A DNA stretch of 64,000 bases from CAVVPY01 sp963750295 (GTDB lineage Bacteria; Actinomycetota; Actinomycetes; Mycobacteriales; Jatrophihabitantaceae). Position numbers and translations under genes: made by a program. The stretch is taken from assembly GCA_963750295.1 (NCBI GenBank), contig CAVVPY010000001.1, forward strand, positions 2,604,001 through 2,668,000, read 5' to 3'. Shown piece by piece: positions 7,247 to 15,266 of this stretch. The notes beneath the pieces are model-generated. The model worked only from the letters and a program-made list of their open reading frames with translations. It did not search any database and was not told the DNA's origin. How positions within the stretch are numbered: the stretch's first letter is position 1; every line of letters starts with the position of its first letter.

Positions 7247-9934
7247 ATGCCGAAATACGTGTACGACTTCGCCGAGGGCAATCGAGACATGAAGGACCTG
7301 CTCGGCGGCAAGGGCGCGAACCTGGCCGAGATGACGAATCTCGGGCTGCCGGTCCCGCCGGGCTTCACGATCACGACCGAGGCCTGCCGGGCCTACCTCG
7401 CGAGCGGTCAGCAACCACCGGGCCTCGCGGCGGAGATCGACAGTCACCTCGCCACGCTCGAGCAGGTCATGGGCAAACGGCTTGGGCGACCAGACGATCC
7501 ACTCCTCGTGAGCGTCCGGTCAGGAGCGAAGTTCTCCATGCCCGGGATGATGGAGACAGTTCTGAACATCGGGCTCAACGACCAGTCGACACGCGGGCTT
7601 GCCGCACAGACCGGGAGTGAGCGCTTCGCGTTCGACTCCTACCGCCGGCTGATCCAGATGTTCGGCAAGACCGTCCTCGGCATCGACGGTGACCATTTCG
7701 CCAGTGAACTGGACGCCGCCAAGCACGCCAAGGCAACTACCAACGACCTCGACCTGGACGCAGACGACCTGCGCAAGCTCGTCGAGACGTTCAAGCACGT
7801 CGTGCGTGACCAGAGCGGACGGGAGTTTCCGCAGGACCCGCGCGAGCAACTGACGATGGCCGTCGACGCGGTCTTCACCTCGTGGAACACCGAGCGGGCG
7901 GTGCTGTACCGGCGCCAGGAACGAATCCCCACTGACCTCGGCACTGCGGTCAACGTGTGCGCGATGGTCTTCGGCAACCTGGATGCGCAGTCCGGCACTG
8001 GAGTCGCCTTCACGCGTGACCCCGCGAGCGGGGCACAGGGCAGCTACGGCGACTACCTGCAGAACGCGCAGGGCGAGGACGTGGTCGCGGGGATCCGCAA
8101 CGCCGTCCCATTGACGGAGTTGGAAAGGCTGGACGAGAAGTCCTACGCGGAACTGCTCGACATCATGGCCACACTCGAGAGCCACTACCGGGACCTGTGT
8201 GACATCGAGTTCACGATCGAGCGCGGCAAGCTCTGGATGCTCCAGACACGTATCGGGAAGCGCACTGCCGCGGCCGCGTTCCGGATCGCCACCCAACTGG
8301 TCGACCAGGGCCTGATCGATCTGGACGAGGCGCTCGCCCGCGTGACTGGCCGCGACCTCACGCAGTTGATGTTCCCGCGTTTCGACGAGAACGCCGACCG
8401 CACTCAGCTCGCGACCGGGATGAACGCCTCGCCCGGTGCGGCCGTCGGCAAGGCGGTGTTCGACTCCGCGACCGCGGTCGAGTGGGCCCGGTTGGGTGAG
8501 CGAGTCATCCTGGTCCGCCGCGAGACCAATCCGGACGACCTCGACGGGATGATCGCCGCACAGGGCGTGCTCACCAGCCGCGGCGGCAAGACCAGCCATG
8601 CCGCCGTCGTCGCCCGCGGCATGGGCAAGACCTGCGTCTGCGGCGCCGAGTCGCTGGAGGTGGACGTCCGCCGCCGGGTGATGCGCGCTCCGGGCGGGAT
8701 CGAGGTGCATGAGGGCGACGTGTTGTCCATCGACGGCACCACCGGGCAGGTCTTCCTCGGTGCCGTGCCGGTGATGGATTCGGCAGTCGTGCGGTACTTC
8801 GAGGGGGACGACGACCACACCGGCGACGAACTCGTCGCCGCCGTCGACCGGCTCGTCCGCCACGCCGACGAGCGGCGCGTCCTCGGGGTCCGGGCGAACG
8901 CGGACACACCCGAGGACGCGGCGCGCGCGCGGCGCTTCGGCGCGCAAGGCATCGGACTGTGCCGCACCGAGCACATGTTCCTCGGCGAGCGGCGAATACT
9001 CGTCGAACGGCTCATCCTCGCCGACACCGACGACGACCGCAGCGCCGCGCTGGCCGAACTGATCCCCCTGCAGCGAGCCGACTTCGAAGCAATCTTCGAG
9101 CAGATGGACGGCCTGCCGGTCACGATCCGGCTGATCGACCCGCCGCTGCACGAGTTCCTGCCCGACCTGGTGGAGTTGTCCGTCCGGGTCGCGATCGCCG
9201 AAGAGCGCGGCAAGCCGGATCCCGACGACGTCCGACTGCTCGAGGCCGTGCTTCGGCTGAGCGAGCAGAACCCGATGCTGGGACTGCGCGGCGTCCGGCT
9301 CGGCCTGGTCATTCCCGGGCTGTTCGCGATGCAGTGCGAAGCCATCTTCCGCGCGGCCGCCGCACGAAAGGTGGCCGGCGGTGATCCCCGGCCCGAGATC
9401 ATGGTGCCGCTCGTCGGGGCCGTCCAGGAACTCGAGGAGGTCAAGGCGAGCATCCTTCAGGTGGCGCGCGACGTCCGCCGCGACACCGGGGTCGACCTCG
9501 AGTTCCTGATCGGGACGATGATCGAACTACCACGTGCGGCCCTCACCGCCGACGAGATCGCGACCTGCGCCGAGTTCTTCTCCTTCGGCACGAACGACCT
9601 CACCCAGATGACCTGGGGCTTCTCGCGCGACGACGTCGAGACCGGGTTTTTCCCCCTGTACTTCGACAAGGGGATCTTCGGCGTCTCCCCGTTCGATTCG
9701 ATCGACCGCAACGGTGTCGGCGCCCTCGTCCGGATCGCCGTCGACCATGGACGGTCGGTACGGCCGGGGCTCAAACTCGGCGTGTGCGGAGAGCACGGTG
9801 GTGATCCGGATTCGATCGCGTTCTTCGACGAGATCGGCCTGGACTACGTGTCGTGCTCGCCGTACCGGGTGCCGGTCGCCCGGCTGGAGGCAGGTCGCGC
9901 GCAGGTCGCTGCCAGTTCGGGATCCTCGGCGTGA
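7247..9934 (+). CDS. ppdK: Pyruvate, phosphate dikinase
   Basis: 895 residues, full length. Catalyses reversible conversion of pyruvate, ATP and phosphate to PEP, AMP and PPi. The N-terminal ATP-grasp domain begins MPKYVYDFAEGN and has GGKGANLAEMTNLGLPVPPGF; the swivelling domain carries the phosphohistidine in GGKTSHAAVVARG (His about 451, matching H455 of the clostridial enzyme); the C-terminal barrel ends with the proton-donor Cys about 847 in GVCGEHGGDP. The ATG at 7247 matches the family start; the frame is open far upstream but not in a conserved way. It supports gluconeogenic or PPi-linked carbon flow. Confidence 0.96.
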   Translation: MPKYVYDFAEGNRDMKDLLGGKGANLAEMTNLGLPVPPGFTITTEACRAYLASGQQPPGLAAEIDSHLATLEQVMGKRLGRPDDPLLVSVRSGAKFSMPGMMETVLNIGLNDQSTRGLAAQTGSERFAFDSYRRLIQMFGKTVLGIDGDHFASELDAAKHAKATTNDLDLDADDLRKLVETFKHVVRDQSGREFPQDPREQLTMAVDAVFTSWNTERAVLYRRQERIPTDLGTAVNVCAMVFGNLDAQSGTGVAFTRDPASGAQGSYGDYLQNAQGEDVVAGIRNAVPLTELERLDEKSYAELLDIMATLESHYRDLCDIEFTIERGKLWMLQTRIGKRTAAAAFRIATQLVDQGLIDLDEALARVTGRDLTQLMFPRFDENADRTQLATGMNASPGAAVGKAVFDSATAVEWARLGERVILVRRETNPDDLDGMIAAQGVLTSRGGKTSHAAVVARGMGKTCVCGAESLEVDVRRRVMRAPGGIEVHEGDVLSIDGTTGQVFLGAVPVMDSAVVRYFEGDDDHTGDELVAAVDRLVRHADERRVLGVRANADTPEDAARARRFGAQGIGLCRTEHMFLGERRILVERLILADTDDDRSAALAELIPLQRADFEAIFEQMDGLPVTIRLIDPPLHEFLPDLVELSVRVAIAEERGKPDPDDVRLLEAVLRLSEQNPMLGLRGVRLGLVIPGLFAMQCEAIFRAAAARKVAGGDPRPEIMVPLVGAVQELEEVKASILQVARDVRRDTGVDLEFLIGTMIELPRAALTADEIATCAEFFSFGTNDLTQMTWGFSRDDVETGFFPLYFDKGIFGVSPFDSIDRNGVGALVRIAVDHGRSVRPGLKLGVCGEHGGDPDSIAFFDEIGLDYVSCSPYRVPVARLEAGRAQVAASSGSSA

Positions 9935-10027
9935 CGCCGGCTGCGCGCGAATCGTCGCCCCATGACGCAAGGTTCTGACCCCATCCACCCGACCCAGCGT
10001 CGGACCGAACACACGAGGAGTGTCTTG

Positions 10028-10804
10028 ATGCAGTTGGACGGCAAAGTCGCAGCAATCACGAGCGGGACCGGCGGTATCGGTCGCGGAATTGCAGAGGCAT
10101 TCCTCACGAACGGGGCGAAGGTCGTGATCAACGGCCGCAACCCCGAGAAGGGCGAGAAGATCGCACGCGAACTCGGCGACGAGGAGCATGTGTTCTTCCA
10201 ACAGGGCGACGCCACGACGAAAGAGGGAGTCGAGAAGACAGTCGACGCGGCCGTCGAACGGTTCGGGCGTATCGACATCCTCGTCAACAACGCGGGCGGA
10301 GCCGAGCGCCTGGTTCCGCTGGTCGACCTCTATGACGAGGACTGGGACCTCGTGATGAAATGGAATCTCTACTCGACCTTCTACGGCACGCGGGCAGCGC
10401 TGCGGCACATGATCCCGCAGCAGTCCGGCCGGATCATCAACATCTCTTCGGTGGAGGGCAAGCACGGTAAGCCCGTTCTCACCGCCTATGTCGCGGCGAA
10501 GCATGCGATCAACGGACTCACCAAGGCGGTTGCCAAGGAGGTCGGGACGCAGGGCATCACCGTCAACTCGATTTGTCCCGGCCTGGTCATCACCGACATC
10601 ATCAAGGCCAACGGGCCGGCGACGGCCGAAGCCATGGGGCTGACCTTGGACGGCATGATCGAACTGTTCTCGTCCGAGTCGGCGATCAAGCGACCGAACA
10701 CCGTCGATGAGGTCGCCGCCGTTGCGGTGCTGCTCGCATCGGACGTCGCTGCCGGAATCACCGGCGCGATCTACAGCGTCGACGGCGGCACGGCGGCGTA
10801 CTGA
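10028..10804 (+). CDS. SDR family oxidoreductase
   Basis: 258 residues, classical SDR. Cofactor motif TSGTGGIGRGIAEAF, structural NNAGG, and the Ser-Tyr-Lys catalytic set in INISSVEGKHGKP then YVAAKHA are present. The ATG at 10028 has a CGAGGAG site about 8 bp upstream; an upstream in-frame start at 9962 has none. FabG-like or 3-hydroxyacyl-CoA dehydrogenase roles are both possible. It is followed by a small gene and lpd on the same strand, so an operon with dihydrolipoyl dehydrogenase is likely. Confidence 0.9.
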   Translation: MQLDGKVAAITSGTGGIGRGIAEAFLTNGAKVVINGRNPEKGEKIARELGDEEHVFFQQGDATTKEGVEKTVDAAVERFGRIDILVNNAGGAERLVPLVDLYDEDWDLVMKWNLYSTFYGTRAALRHMIPQQSGRIINISSVEGKHGKPVLTAYVAAKHAINGLTKAVAKEVGTQGITVNSICPGLVITDIIKANGPATAEAMGLTLDGMIELFSSESAIKRPNTVDEVAAVAVLLASDVAAGITGAIYSVDGGTAAY

Positions 10805-10819
10805 CGGGAGTGGTTCGAC

Positions 10820-11029
10820 GTGGTGGGCACACACATTCCCGATGATCGGGACCTGTTCGAATCTGGGCTGCAACGCATGCGAGAGGCCTTCGATGCGCTG
10901 CGCGAGGGCAGGTTGAGCCCAGAGGCCGCAGCCGACGAGTTCCTCGTCGGCTACGACACGGTGACCGACATTTCGAGCATGTTCTTCCTGGCGCGGCGGA
11001 CGGCGCGCCGCACCGATCAATCCGACTGA
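10820..11029 (+). CDS. Small acidic protein between SDR and lpd
   Basis: 69 residues from a GTG with GGGAG about 9 bp upstream. I do not recognise it. It is predicted mostly helical (LFESGLQRMREAFDALREG, then a short DISSMFFLARRTARR end), with no Cys and no signal peptide. Its spacing (15 bp after the SDR stop, 9 bp before the lpd start, whose ribosome-binding site lies over its own stop) makes it look like a genuine operon member. It could be a small subunit or regulator of one of its neighbours; no function is claimed. Confidence 0.65.
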   Translation: MVGTHIPDDRDLFESGLQRMREAFDALREGRLSPEAAADEFLVGYDTVTDISSMFFLARRTARRTDQSD

Positions 11030-11038
11030 GGAGCAGCA

Positions 11039-12418
11039 GTGGCGGACAGGCAGTTCGACCTGGTCGTTCTTGGTGGTGGTAGTGGTGGGTATGCCGCTGC
11101 GTTGCGTGCGGCGGAGTTGTCCAAGTCGGTGGTGTTGATCGAGAAGGACAAGGTGGGGGGGACGTGTCTGCATCGGGGGTGTATCCCGACCAAGGCGTTG
11201 TTGCATGCCGGTGAGGTGGCTGACAGTGCGCGGGAGAGCGCCAGTTTCGGGGTGAACGCCAGTTTCGAGGGCATCGACATGGCCGGGGTGCACAAGTACA
11301 AGGACGGGGTGGTCTCGAAGAACTGGAAGGGGCTGCAGGGGCTGATCAAGAGCCGCGGCATCGAGACGGTGGAGGGTGAGGGCCGTCTGGTCGGGCCGAA
11401 GTCGGTCGCGGTGGGTGAGGACGTGTACACCGGCACGCATGTGGTGTTGGCGACCGGGTCCTACTCGCGCACGCTGCCGGGTCTGGAGTTGGACGGGCAG
11501 CGGATCATCGCCTCCGAACACGCGCTGAGCCTCGATCACGTGCCCGAGAGCGCGATCGTGCTCGGCGGCGGGGTGATCGGCTGCGAGTTCGCCTCGGCCT
11601 GGACCTCGTTCGGCACCAAGGTGACCATCGTCGAGGCGCTGCCGCACCTGGTGCCGCTGGAGGACGAGGCGAACTCCAAACTGCTCGAGCGGGCCTTCCG
11701 CCGCCGCGGCATCGGGTTCAAACTCGGGGTGCGCTTCGAGCAGGCCGAGATCACCGAATCCGGGGTGCGGGTCACCCTCGAGGGCGGGCAGAGCCTGGAG
11801 GCCGAACTGCTGCTCGTCTCGGTCGGGCGCGGCCCCACCTCCGCCGGGCTCGGCTACGAGGAACACGGCATCACCCTCGACCGCGGCTTCGTCACCGTCG
11901 ATGAGTACTGCCGCACCAGCGTCGCCGGCGTCTACGCCGTCGGCGACCTGATCCCCACCCTGCAACTGGCCCACGTCGGCTTCGCCGAAGGCATCCTGGT
12001 CGCCGAACACCTCGCCGGGCTACCCGTCGTCCCGATCGACTACGCCGGCGTGCCCCGCATCACCTACTCCTCCCCCGAAGTCGCCTCCGTCGGGCTCACC
12101 GAAACCCAGGCCGCCGACACCCACGGCGCCGACGCCATCAAAACCGTCACCTACGACCTGTCCGGCAACGGCAAATCCGCCATCCTCAACACCAAAGGCG
12201 CCGTCAAACTCATCGCCCTGCACGACGGCACCATCCTCGGCATCCACATCGTCGGCGACCGCGTCGGCGAACTCATCGCCGAAGCCCAACTGATCTACAA
12301 CTGGGAAGCACTGGCCAGCGAAGTCGCCCAACTCATCCACCCCCACCCCACCCAATCCGAAGCCATCGGCGAAGCACACCTACTGCTCGCCGGCAAACCA
12401 CTCCACGTCCACGACTGA
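11039..12418 (+). CDS. lpdA: Dihydrolipoyl dehydrogenase
   Basis: 459 residues. FAD-binding GGGSGGYAAALRAAE, the redox-active disulfide in GGTCLHRGCIPTK (Cys 43 and 48), the NAD-binding GGGVIGCEFASA, and the C-terminal interface His-Pro in HPHPTQSEAIGEA are intact. It reoxidises dihydrolipoamide in 2-oxoacid dehydrogenase complexes or the glycine cleavage system. The GTG start follows GAGGAG. Codon choice changes strongly along the gene: the first third uses G- and T-ending codons, the last half C- and A-ending codons. Confidence 0.95.
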   Translation: MADRQFDLVVLGGGSGGYAAALRAAELSKSVVLIEKDKVGGTCLHRGCIPTKALLHAGEVADSARESASFGVNASFEGIDMAGVHKYKDGVVSKNWKGLQGLIKSRGIETVEGEGRLVGPKSVAVGEDVYTGTHVVLATGSYSRTLPGLELDGQRIIASEHALSLDHVPESAIVLGGGVIGCEFASAWTSFGTKVTIVEALPHLVPLEDEANSKLLERAFRRRGIGFKLGVRFEQAEITESGVRVTLEGGQSLEAELLLVSVGRGPTSAGLGYEEHGITLDRGFVTVDEYCRTSVAGVYAVGDLIPTLQLAHVGFAEGILVAEHLAGLPVVPIDYAGVPRITYSSPEVASVGLTETQAADTHGADAIKTVTYDLSGNGKSAILNTKGAVKLIALHDGTILGIHIVGDRVGELIAEAQLIYNWEALASEVAQLIHPHPTQSEAIGEAHLLLAGKPLHVHD

Positions 12419-12452
12419 CCGTGCGCTCAATCGACCCTCGAGGAGGCCCGCG

Positions 12453-13514
12453 GTGCTCGTCCTAGCCGTCGAGACCAGTCCGGTGTCGTCCGGGCTCGTC
12501 GTGTGGAGCGGACGTCGTCACGACGACGGCCCCGAGTTGAGCAGTGGCAGCGGACCGGAGTTGTTCGACGTCGTCTTTCACGCGTTGCACGACGGTGAGC
12601 AGGTTGCGCTCGGGGTCGACTGCCCGCTGACGCTGGGCCTCGCCGACGGCGAGCGCGTGTCGGCGGACGGCGGCGTGGGCGAATGGGTTCGCGCACGCTT
12701 GGCGGACTCGACCCAGCGTCACCCCGCCATGGCGCAGATGACCGACCTGCTCGGCCAGTTGGGCATGTGGCGACCATGGACCGCAGTCAGCACGTCACTC
12801 GCCCGGTGGTTCGCCACGCGGTCCTTGCTCGTGTGGCAGGCCGCGGGTACGGGTTCGGGCGAAGTGCCCGCAGCGGGTGCTGCGGTGGCGGCGTTCTTCG
12901 ACCTAGTCGGCAGCAGAGCCGACCGCCCGCCCGAGCACGGGGCCGGTGGCGTCCTCAATCTGGCGGCTGCCGCTGCCCTCGAGGCCGGCGTCACTGCCGA
13001 TCGCGTCGAGCTCACGGTGCCGGCGCTGACGGTGCACGTGCTCACCGACCCAGGTCTGACCGGGTCGCGGGCTGCGTCAGGGCTCGCGACCGGTGAAGGC
13101 GATCAGCCGCTCGAGGGCGGTGGCGTCGGCACCCACAGCCACCTCGGCGGCGAAACTCTTACCACGCTTGTCGGGCGTGACGAGTTCGCGCGCGCTCACC
13201 AGCATCGATTCGGCCAACTCGGTCGAGACGACCAGGCGGTGCCCGGTCGCGCGGGCGAGATCCCAGCCGTGCACGAGCAACTCCAGCGGGACGATCTCGG
13301 CGGCCACGCGAGCCGGCAACACGCTGCGACCGACGGCGACCGAACCGTCGAGACCGCGGCTGCGCCAAGCGCTGATCGCACCGGTGGCCAGACCGGCGAT
13401 GCGCGTTGCGGCGGGTGCGGTCGCGTCGTCATGCAGCGTCGTCCCGGCGACGTCGGCGAGCAGCGTCATCGACCGGATCACGTGATCGGTCAGATCAGCC
13501 ACGGTGAACCCTGA
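12453..13514 (+). CDS. Uncharacterised protein; 3' third overlaps an antisense gene
   Basis: The GTG start has an excellent GAGGAGG site 6 bp upstream, and the first 200 codons have normal high-GC codon bias, so a gene starts here. VALGVDCPLTLG and the following Arg-rich segment vaguely recall RNase H-fold DUF429 proteins; I do not claim it. From about 13060 the frame runs antisense to the convergent DinB-type gene (13077-13607) for over 400 bp and the residues become shadow-like. A one-base shift near 13050 would end the protein at 13059 or 13096 and remove the overlap, so a frameshift or assembly error is possible. Confidence 0.5.
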   Translation: MLVLAVETSPVSSGLVVWSGRRHDDGPELSSGSGPELFDVVFHALHDGEQVALGVDCPLTLGLADGERVSADGGVGEWVRARLADSTQRHPAMAQMTDLLGQLGMWRPWTAVSTSLARWFATRSLLVWQAAGTGSGEVPAAGAAVAAFFDLVGSRADRPPEHGAGGVLNLAAAAALEAGVTADRVELTVPALTVHVLTDPGLTGSRAASGLATGEGDQPLEGGGVGTHSHLGGETLTTLVGRDEFARAHQHRFGQLGRDDQAVPGRAGEIPAVHEQLQRDDLGGHASRQHAATDGDRTVETAAAPSADRTGGQTGDARCGGCGRVVMQRRPGDVGEQRHRPDHVIGQISHGEP

Positions 13515-13607
13515 GCAGGGCGTGGGAGAGTCGAGGTCGGCTTCGGTCACTCGCTGCGCCGCCTCGCGGCACGCGGCGAGCGCCTCGTCGGCATGCATCA
13601 GCACCAT
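13077..13607 (-). CDS. TIGR03086-type DinB-like protein (mycothiol-linked fold)
   Basis: 176 residues. The pattern LDSPTPCSGFTVADLTDHVI near the N-terminus and ELLVHGWDLARATG in the second half are typical of the TIGR03086 subgroup of the DinB/mycothiol-dependent maleylpyruvate isomerase superfamily, four-helix bundles with a metal site built by His residues (here HVI and HGWD). Substrate unknown. ATG with AGGA 7 bp upstream. It is the last chromosomal gene before the tRNA that hosts the integrated element. Confidence 0.85.
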   Translation of the reverse strand: MVLMHADEALAACREAAQRVTEADLDSPTPCSGFTVADLTDHVIRSMTLLADVAGTTLHDDATAPAATRIAGLATGAISAWRSRGLDGSVAVGRSVLPARVAAEIVPLELLVHGWDLARATGHRLVVSTELAESMLVSARELVTPDKRGKSFAAEVAVGADATALERLIAFTGREP

Positions 13608-13727
13608 CGGTGAATCCTATGAGGTGGTAGATGACATCAGGGAGGACGGCGCTGCTGTAGCTGCCCCCTGCCGTTGCGAGGCGATGGGCGAGCGCTGGGC
13701 CAGGTAATCTGGCGACCTCAGCACCCC

Positions 13728-13800
13728 GCCCTCGTAGCTCAGGGGATAGAGCGCCGGACTCCTAAGCCGGGCGTCGCCGGTTCGAATCCGGCCGGGGGCA
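13728..13800 (+). tRNA. tRNA-Arg (CCU anticodon)
   Basis: 73 nt folds as a tRNA: acceptor GCCCTCG with CGGGGGC, D stem GCTC/GAGC, anticodon loop CTCCTAA giving CCU, and T arm GCCGG-TTCGAAT-CCGGC. Position 31/39 of the anticodon stem is an A-G mismatch. No CCA is encoded. The gene stays complete because the integrated element brings or leaves the 3' part intact here. Confidence 0.95.
13755..13794 (+). repeat. Left attachment site core (attL), 40 bp
   Basis: Identical to 29388-29427. It covers the anticodon stem-loop through the T arm of tRNA-Arg. The match breaks at both sides (C versus G before it, G versus A after it), which defines the crossover region. Confidence 0.93.
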
Positions 13801-13802
13801 CG

Positions 13803-13833
13803 GCTACAGGCCCCATCTTTACTGGCCTGTAGC
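13803..13833. terminator. 10-bp perfect hairpin directly after the tRNA
   Basis: Arms GCTACAGGCC and GGCCTGTAGC enclose an 11-nt loop containing CTTT. It starts 3 nt after the tRNA and lies just inside the element, so it could end the tRNA transcript or be part of the attachment region. Confidence 0.5.
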
Positions 13834-13870
13834 GTGTTGGTAGCTCCCATCAGTATCGAGCGACCCGGCC

Positions 13871-13892
13871 CGGGTACACATCGGGTACACAC
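13871..13892. repeat. Left arm-type repeat (tandem GGGTACACA)
   Basis: Two tandem copies of GGGTACACA spaced by 11 bp. The same 22 bp recur in the same orientation at 29261-29282, 105 bp before the right core. Symmetric placement inside both ends of the element fits integrase arm-binding sites; binding is inferred. Confidence 0.7.
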
Positions 13893-14007
13893 CAGCTCGC
13901 CGCCATGGAGCGGAACGTCACCGTCGCGGCCGCGTACCGAGCCGTCGTTCGAATATCTGGCTCGGGCGCGCAAGAATGCACGTGTCGCGCGCGGCTCCGC
14001 GGCGAGT

Positions 14008-14526
14008 TCAGGCGTCGGGCAGGACGGCGTTGCCGAGCTCTTCGCCGCTGACGCGGACGCGGCGCCAGAGCTGGTCCGGCTGTTGCCCGACCCGATCCGC
14101 GGCCCGTTGCAGGTACGTCCAGGCATCTTCGGGCGGTCGACGCCGATAGGCGAGGCGAAACACATTGGACGTGCGCGGCCTGAGACGGTCCGGGAGGCCG
14201 GGAAGTTCCACGAGCAAAGCGCCGACGGCCCGTAGCGGGTCGTGCCCGAGTCCCTCGATCGCGACGACGATCATCTTGGTCGCCACGATCGCGGCGATCT
14301 CGGTCGGCACATCGAGCATCTTGTAGTTGTTCGTGATCAACCCGTGCCAGCCGAGCTGGTGCAACCCGATGATCAGCGGGCGATCGTCAAGATCGGACAG
14401 TCGCGGGTCAATCTCGTGCAGACTACGTAGCTCCAGGTTTGTCGGCAGGTAGCCGCGGACCGCGTTGATCAGAGGAGTCGGGAAGTTCTGGTCCAGAGCG
14501 AGGCGCAGGCTCCGCGGTTCGTTCAC
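14008..14526 (-). CDS. PIN-like toxin, VapC45-type
   Basis: 172 residues. Starts RLALDQNFPTPLI, the first acidic strand of DUF5615-like/VapC45 PIN folds, and continues with HQLGWHGLITNNYKML, where the second conserved strand with TNN lies. PIN proteins are Mg-dependent RNases. The GTG start overlaps the stop of the upstream DUF433 gene by 4 bp (GTGA), the standard antitoxin-toxin coupling. The C-terminal 60 residues (RRRPPEDAWTYLQRAADR...) go beyond the minimal domain. It sits next to attL and would help stabilise the element. Confidence 0.65.
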   Translation of the reverse strand: MNEPRSLRLALDQNFPTPLINAVRGYLPTNLELRSLHEIDPRLSDLDDRPLIIGLHQLGWHGLITNNYKMLDVPTEIAAIVATKMIVVAIEGLGHDPLRAVGALLVELPGLPDRLRPRTSNVFRLAYRRRPPEDAWTYLQRAADRVGQQPDQLWRRVRVSGEELGNAVLPDA

Positions 14527-15191
14527 GCAGCTGCGAGCTGCCGCTCGAGGTCGACCGCCTCGCCGATCACGTCCTCGGGCTCGTCGTACATGGCAGCGAT
14601 CTGCGCAACGGGATAGCCGCGATTGGCAAGTGCGGCGATGGTCTGGGTGGTGAGCCGGGAATGTTCGACATGAGGTTCGCCGGCGACCTTCGACGGGACG
14701 ATGCGAAGGTGTGGTCGCGGCCGCAACAGATCGGGGCCTGAAATCCCAGCGCTTTCGAACGGCGCGGTCAGCCCGAGCACGTCCTCGGGTAGCAGAGCCG
14801 GTTGCCGGTGCAGGTTCAGCGTGCCGTCCCCAGCCCGGACGTAGATTTCGCCCGCTCGGTCAACGAGCAGCGGGGATCCAGCACCGGCTCCGGGGCTCCA
14901 CGGATCCAGGCCCAATTCGTCCAGCAACGACAAGGCCTTCCGAACCTTTGGCATCGGACTCGCCGGTAGATCAATGTCGTAGCCTGCCGACTTGGGGTGG
15001 CGCAACCAGGACACCACCCGCAGCGCCATTAGATCGGAGTAGGACCACAGCTTCTCGCGTACTGGGGAGACCGACGGGACAACGATTCCCTGTCGGGCCC
15101 ACCAATAGACCGTCGTCTTCGGGACGCCGGAAAGGGCGGCCGCCCGAGCAGCCTCGTAACACCCGTCACTAGCTGCCGTCGCTAGCGACAT
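14523..15191 (-). CDS. VapB45-like antitoxin (MerR-type HTH + DUF433)
   Basis: 222 residues from ATG 15191, which follows a GGGAGCG site; the frame is open to 15230. The N-terminal half has a helix-turn-helix AAALSGVPKTTVYWWARQGIV of the MerR/excisionase type. The C-terminal IAALANRGYPVAQIAAMYDE is a DUF433 module, the short helical domain that partners PIN-like toxins in the M. tuberculosis VapBC45 type. It should bind and neutralise the downstream toxin and repress the operon. Confidence 0.65.
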   Translation of the reverse strand: MSLATAASDGCYEAARAAALSGVPKTTVYWWARQGIVVPSVSPVREKLWSYSDLMALRVVSWLRHPKSAGYDIDLPASPMPKVRKALSLLDELGLDPWSPGAGAGSPLLVDRAGEIYVRAGDGTLNLHRQPALLPEDVLGLTAPFESAGISGPDLLRPRPHLRIVPSKVAGEPHVEHSRLTTQTIAALANRGYPVAQIAAMYDEPEDVIGEAVDLERQLAAA

Positions 15192-15266
15192 GCTCGCTCC
15201 CACGTCATGAGTATGGCCGACCGACCGCATTGACGCAGCCAGTATCGAGTCGGCGAAGCGCGGCGC

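Noticed and set aside
9527..12010. 827-codon minus-strand frame opposite ppdK, SDR and lpdA
   Set aside because: Antisense to three conserved genes and without domain signatures.
13617..14165. Minus-strand frame encoding GRIRTGDARLRSPALYPLSYEG-like sequence
   Set aside because: Well-known spurious product of reading a tRNA gene antisense; covers tRNA-Arg.
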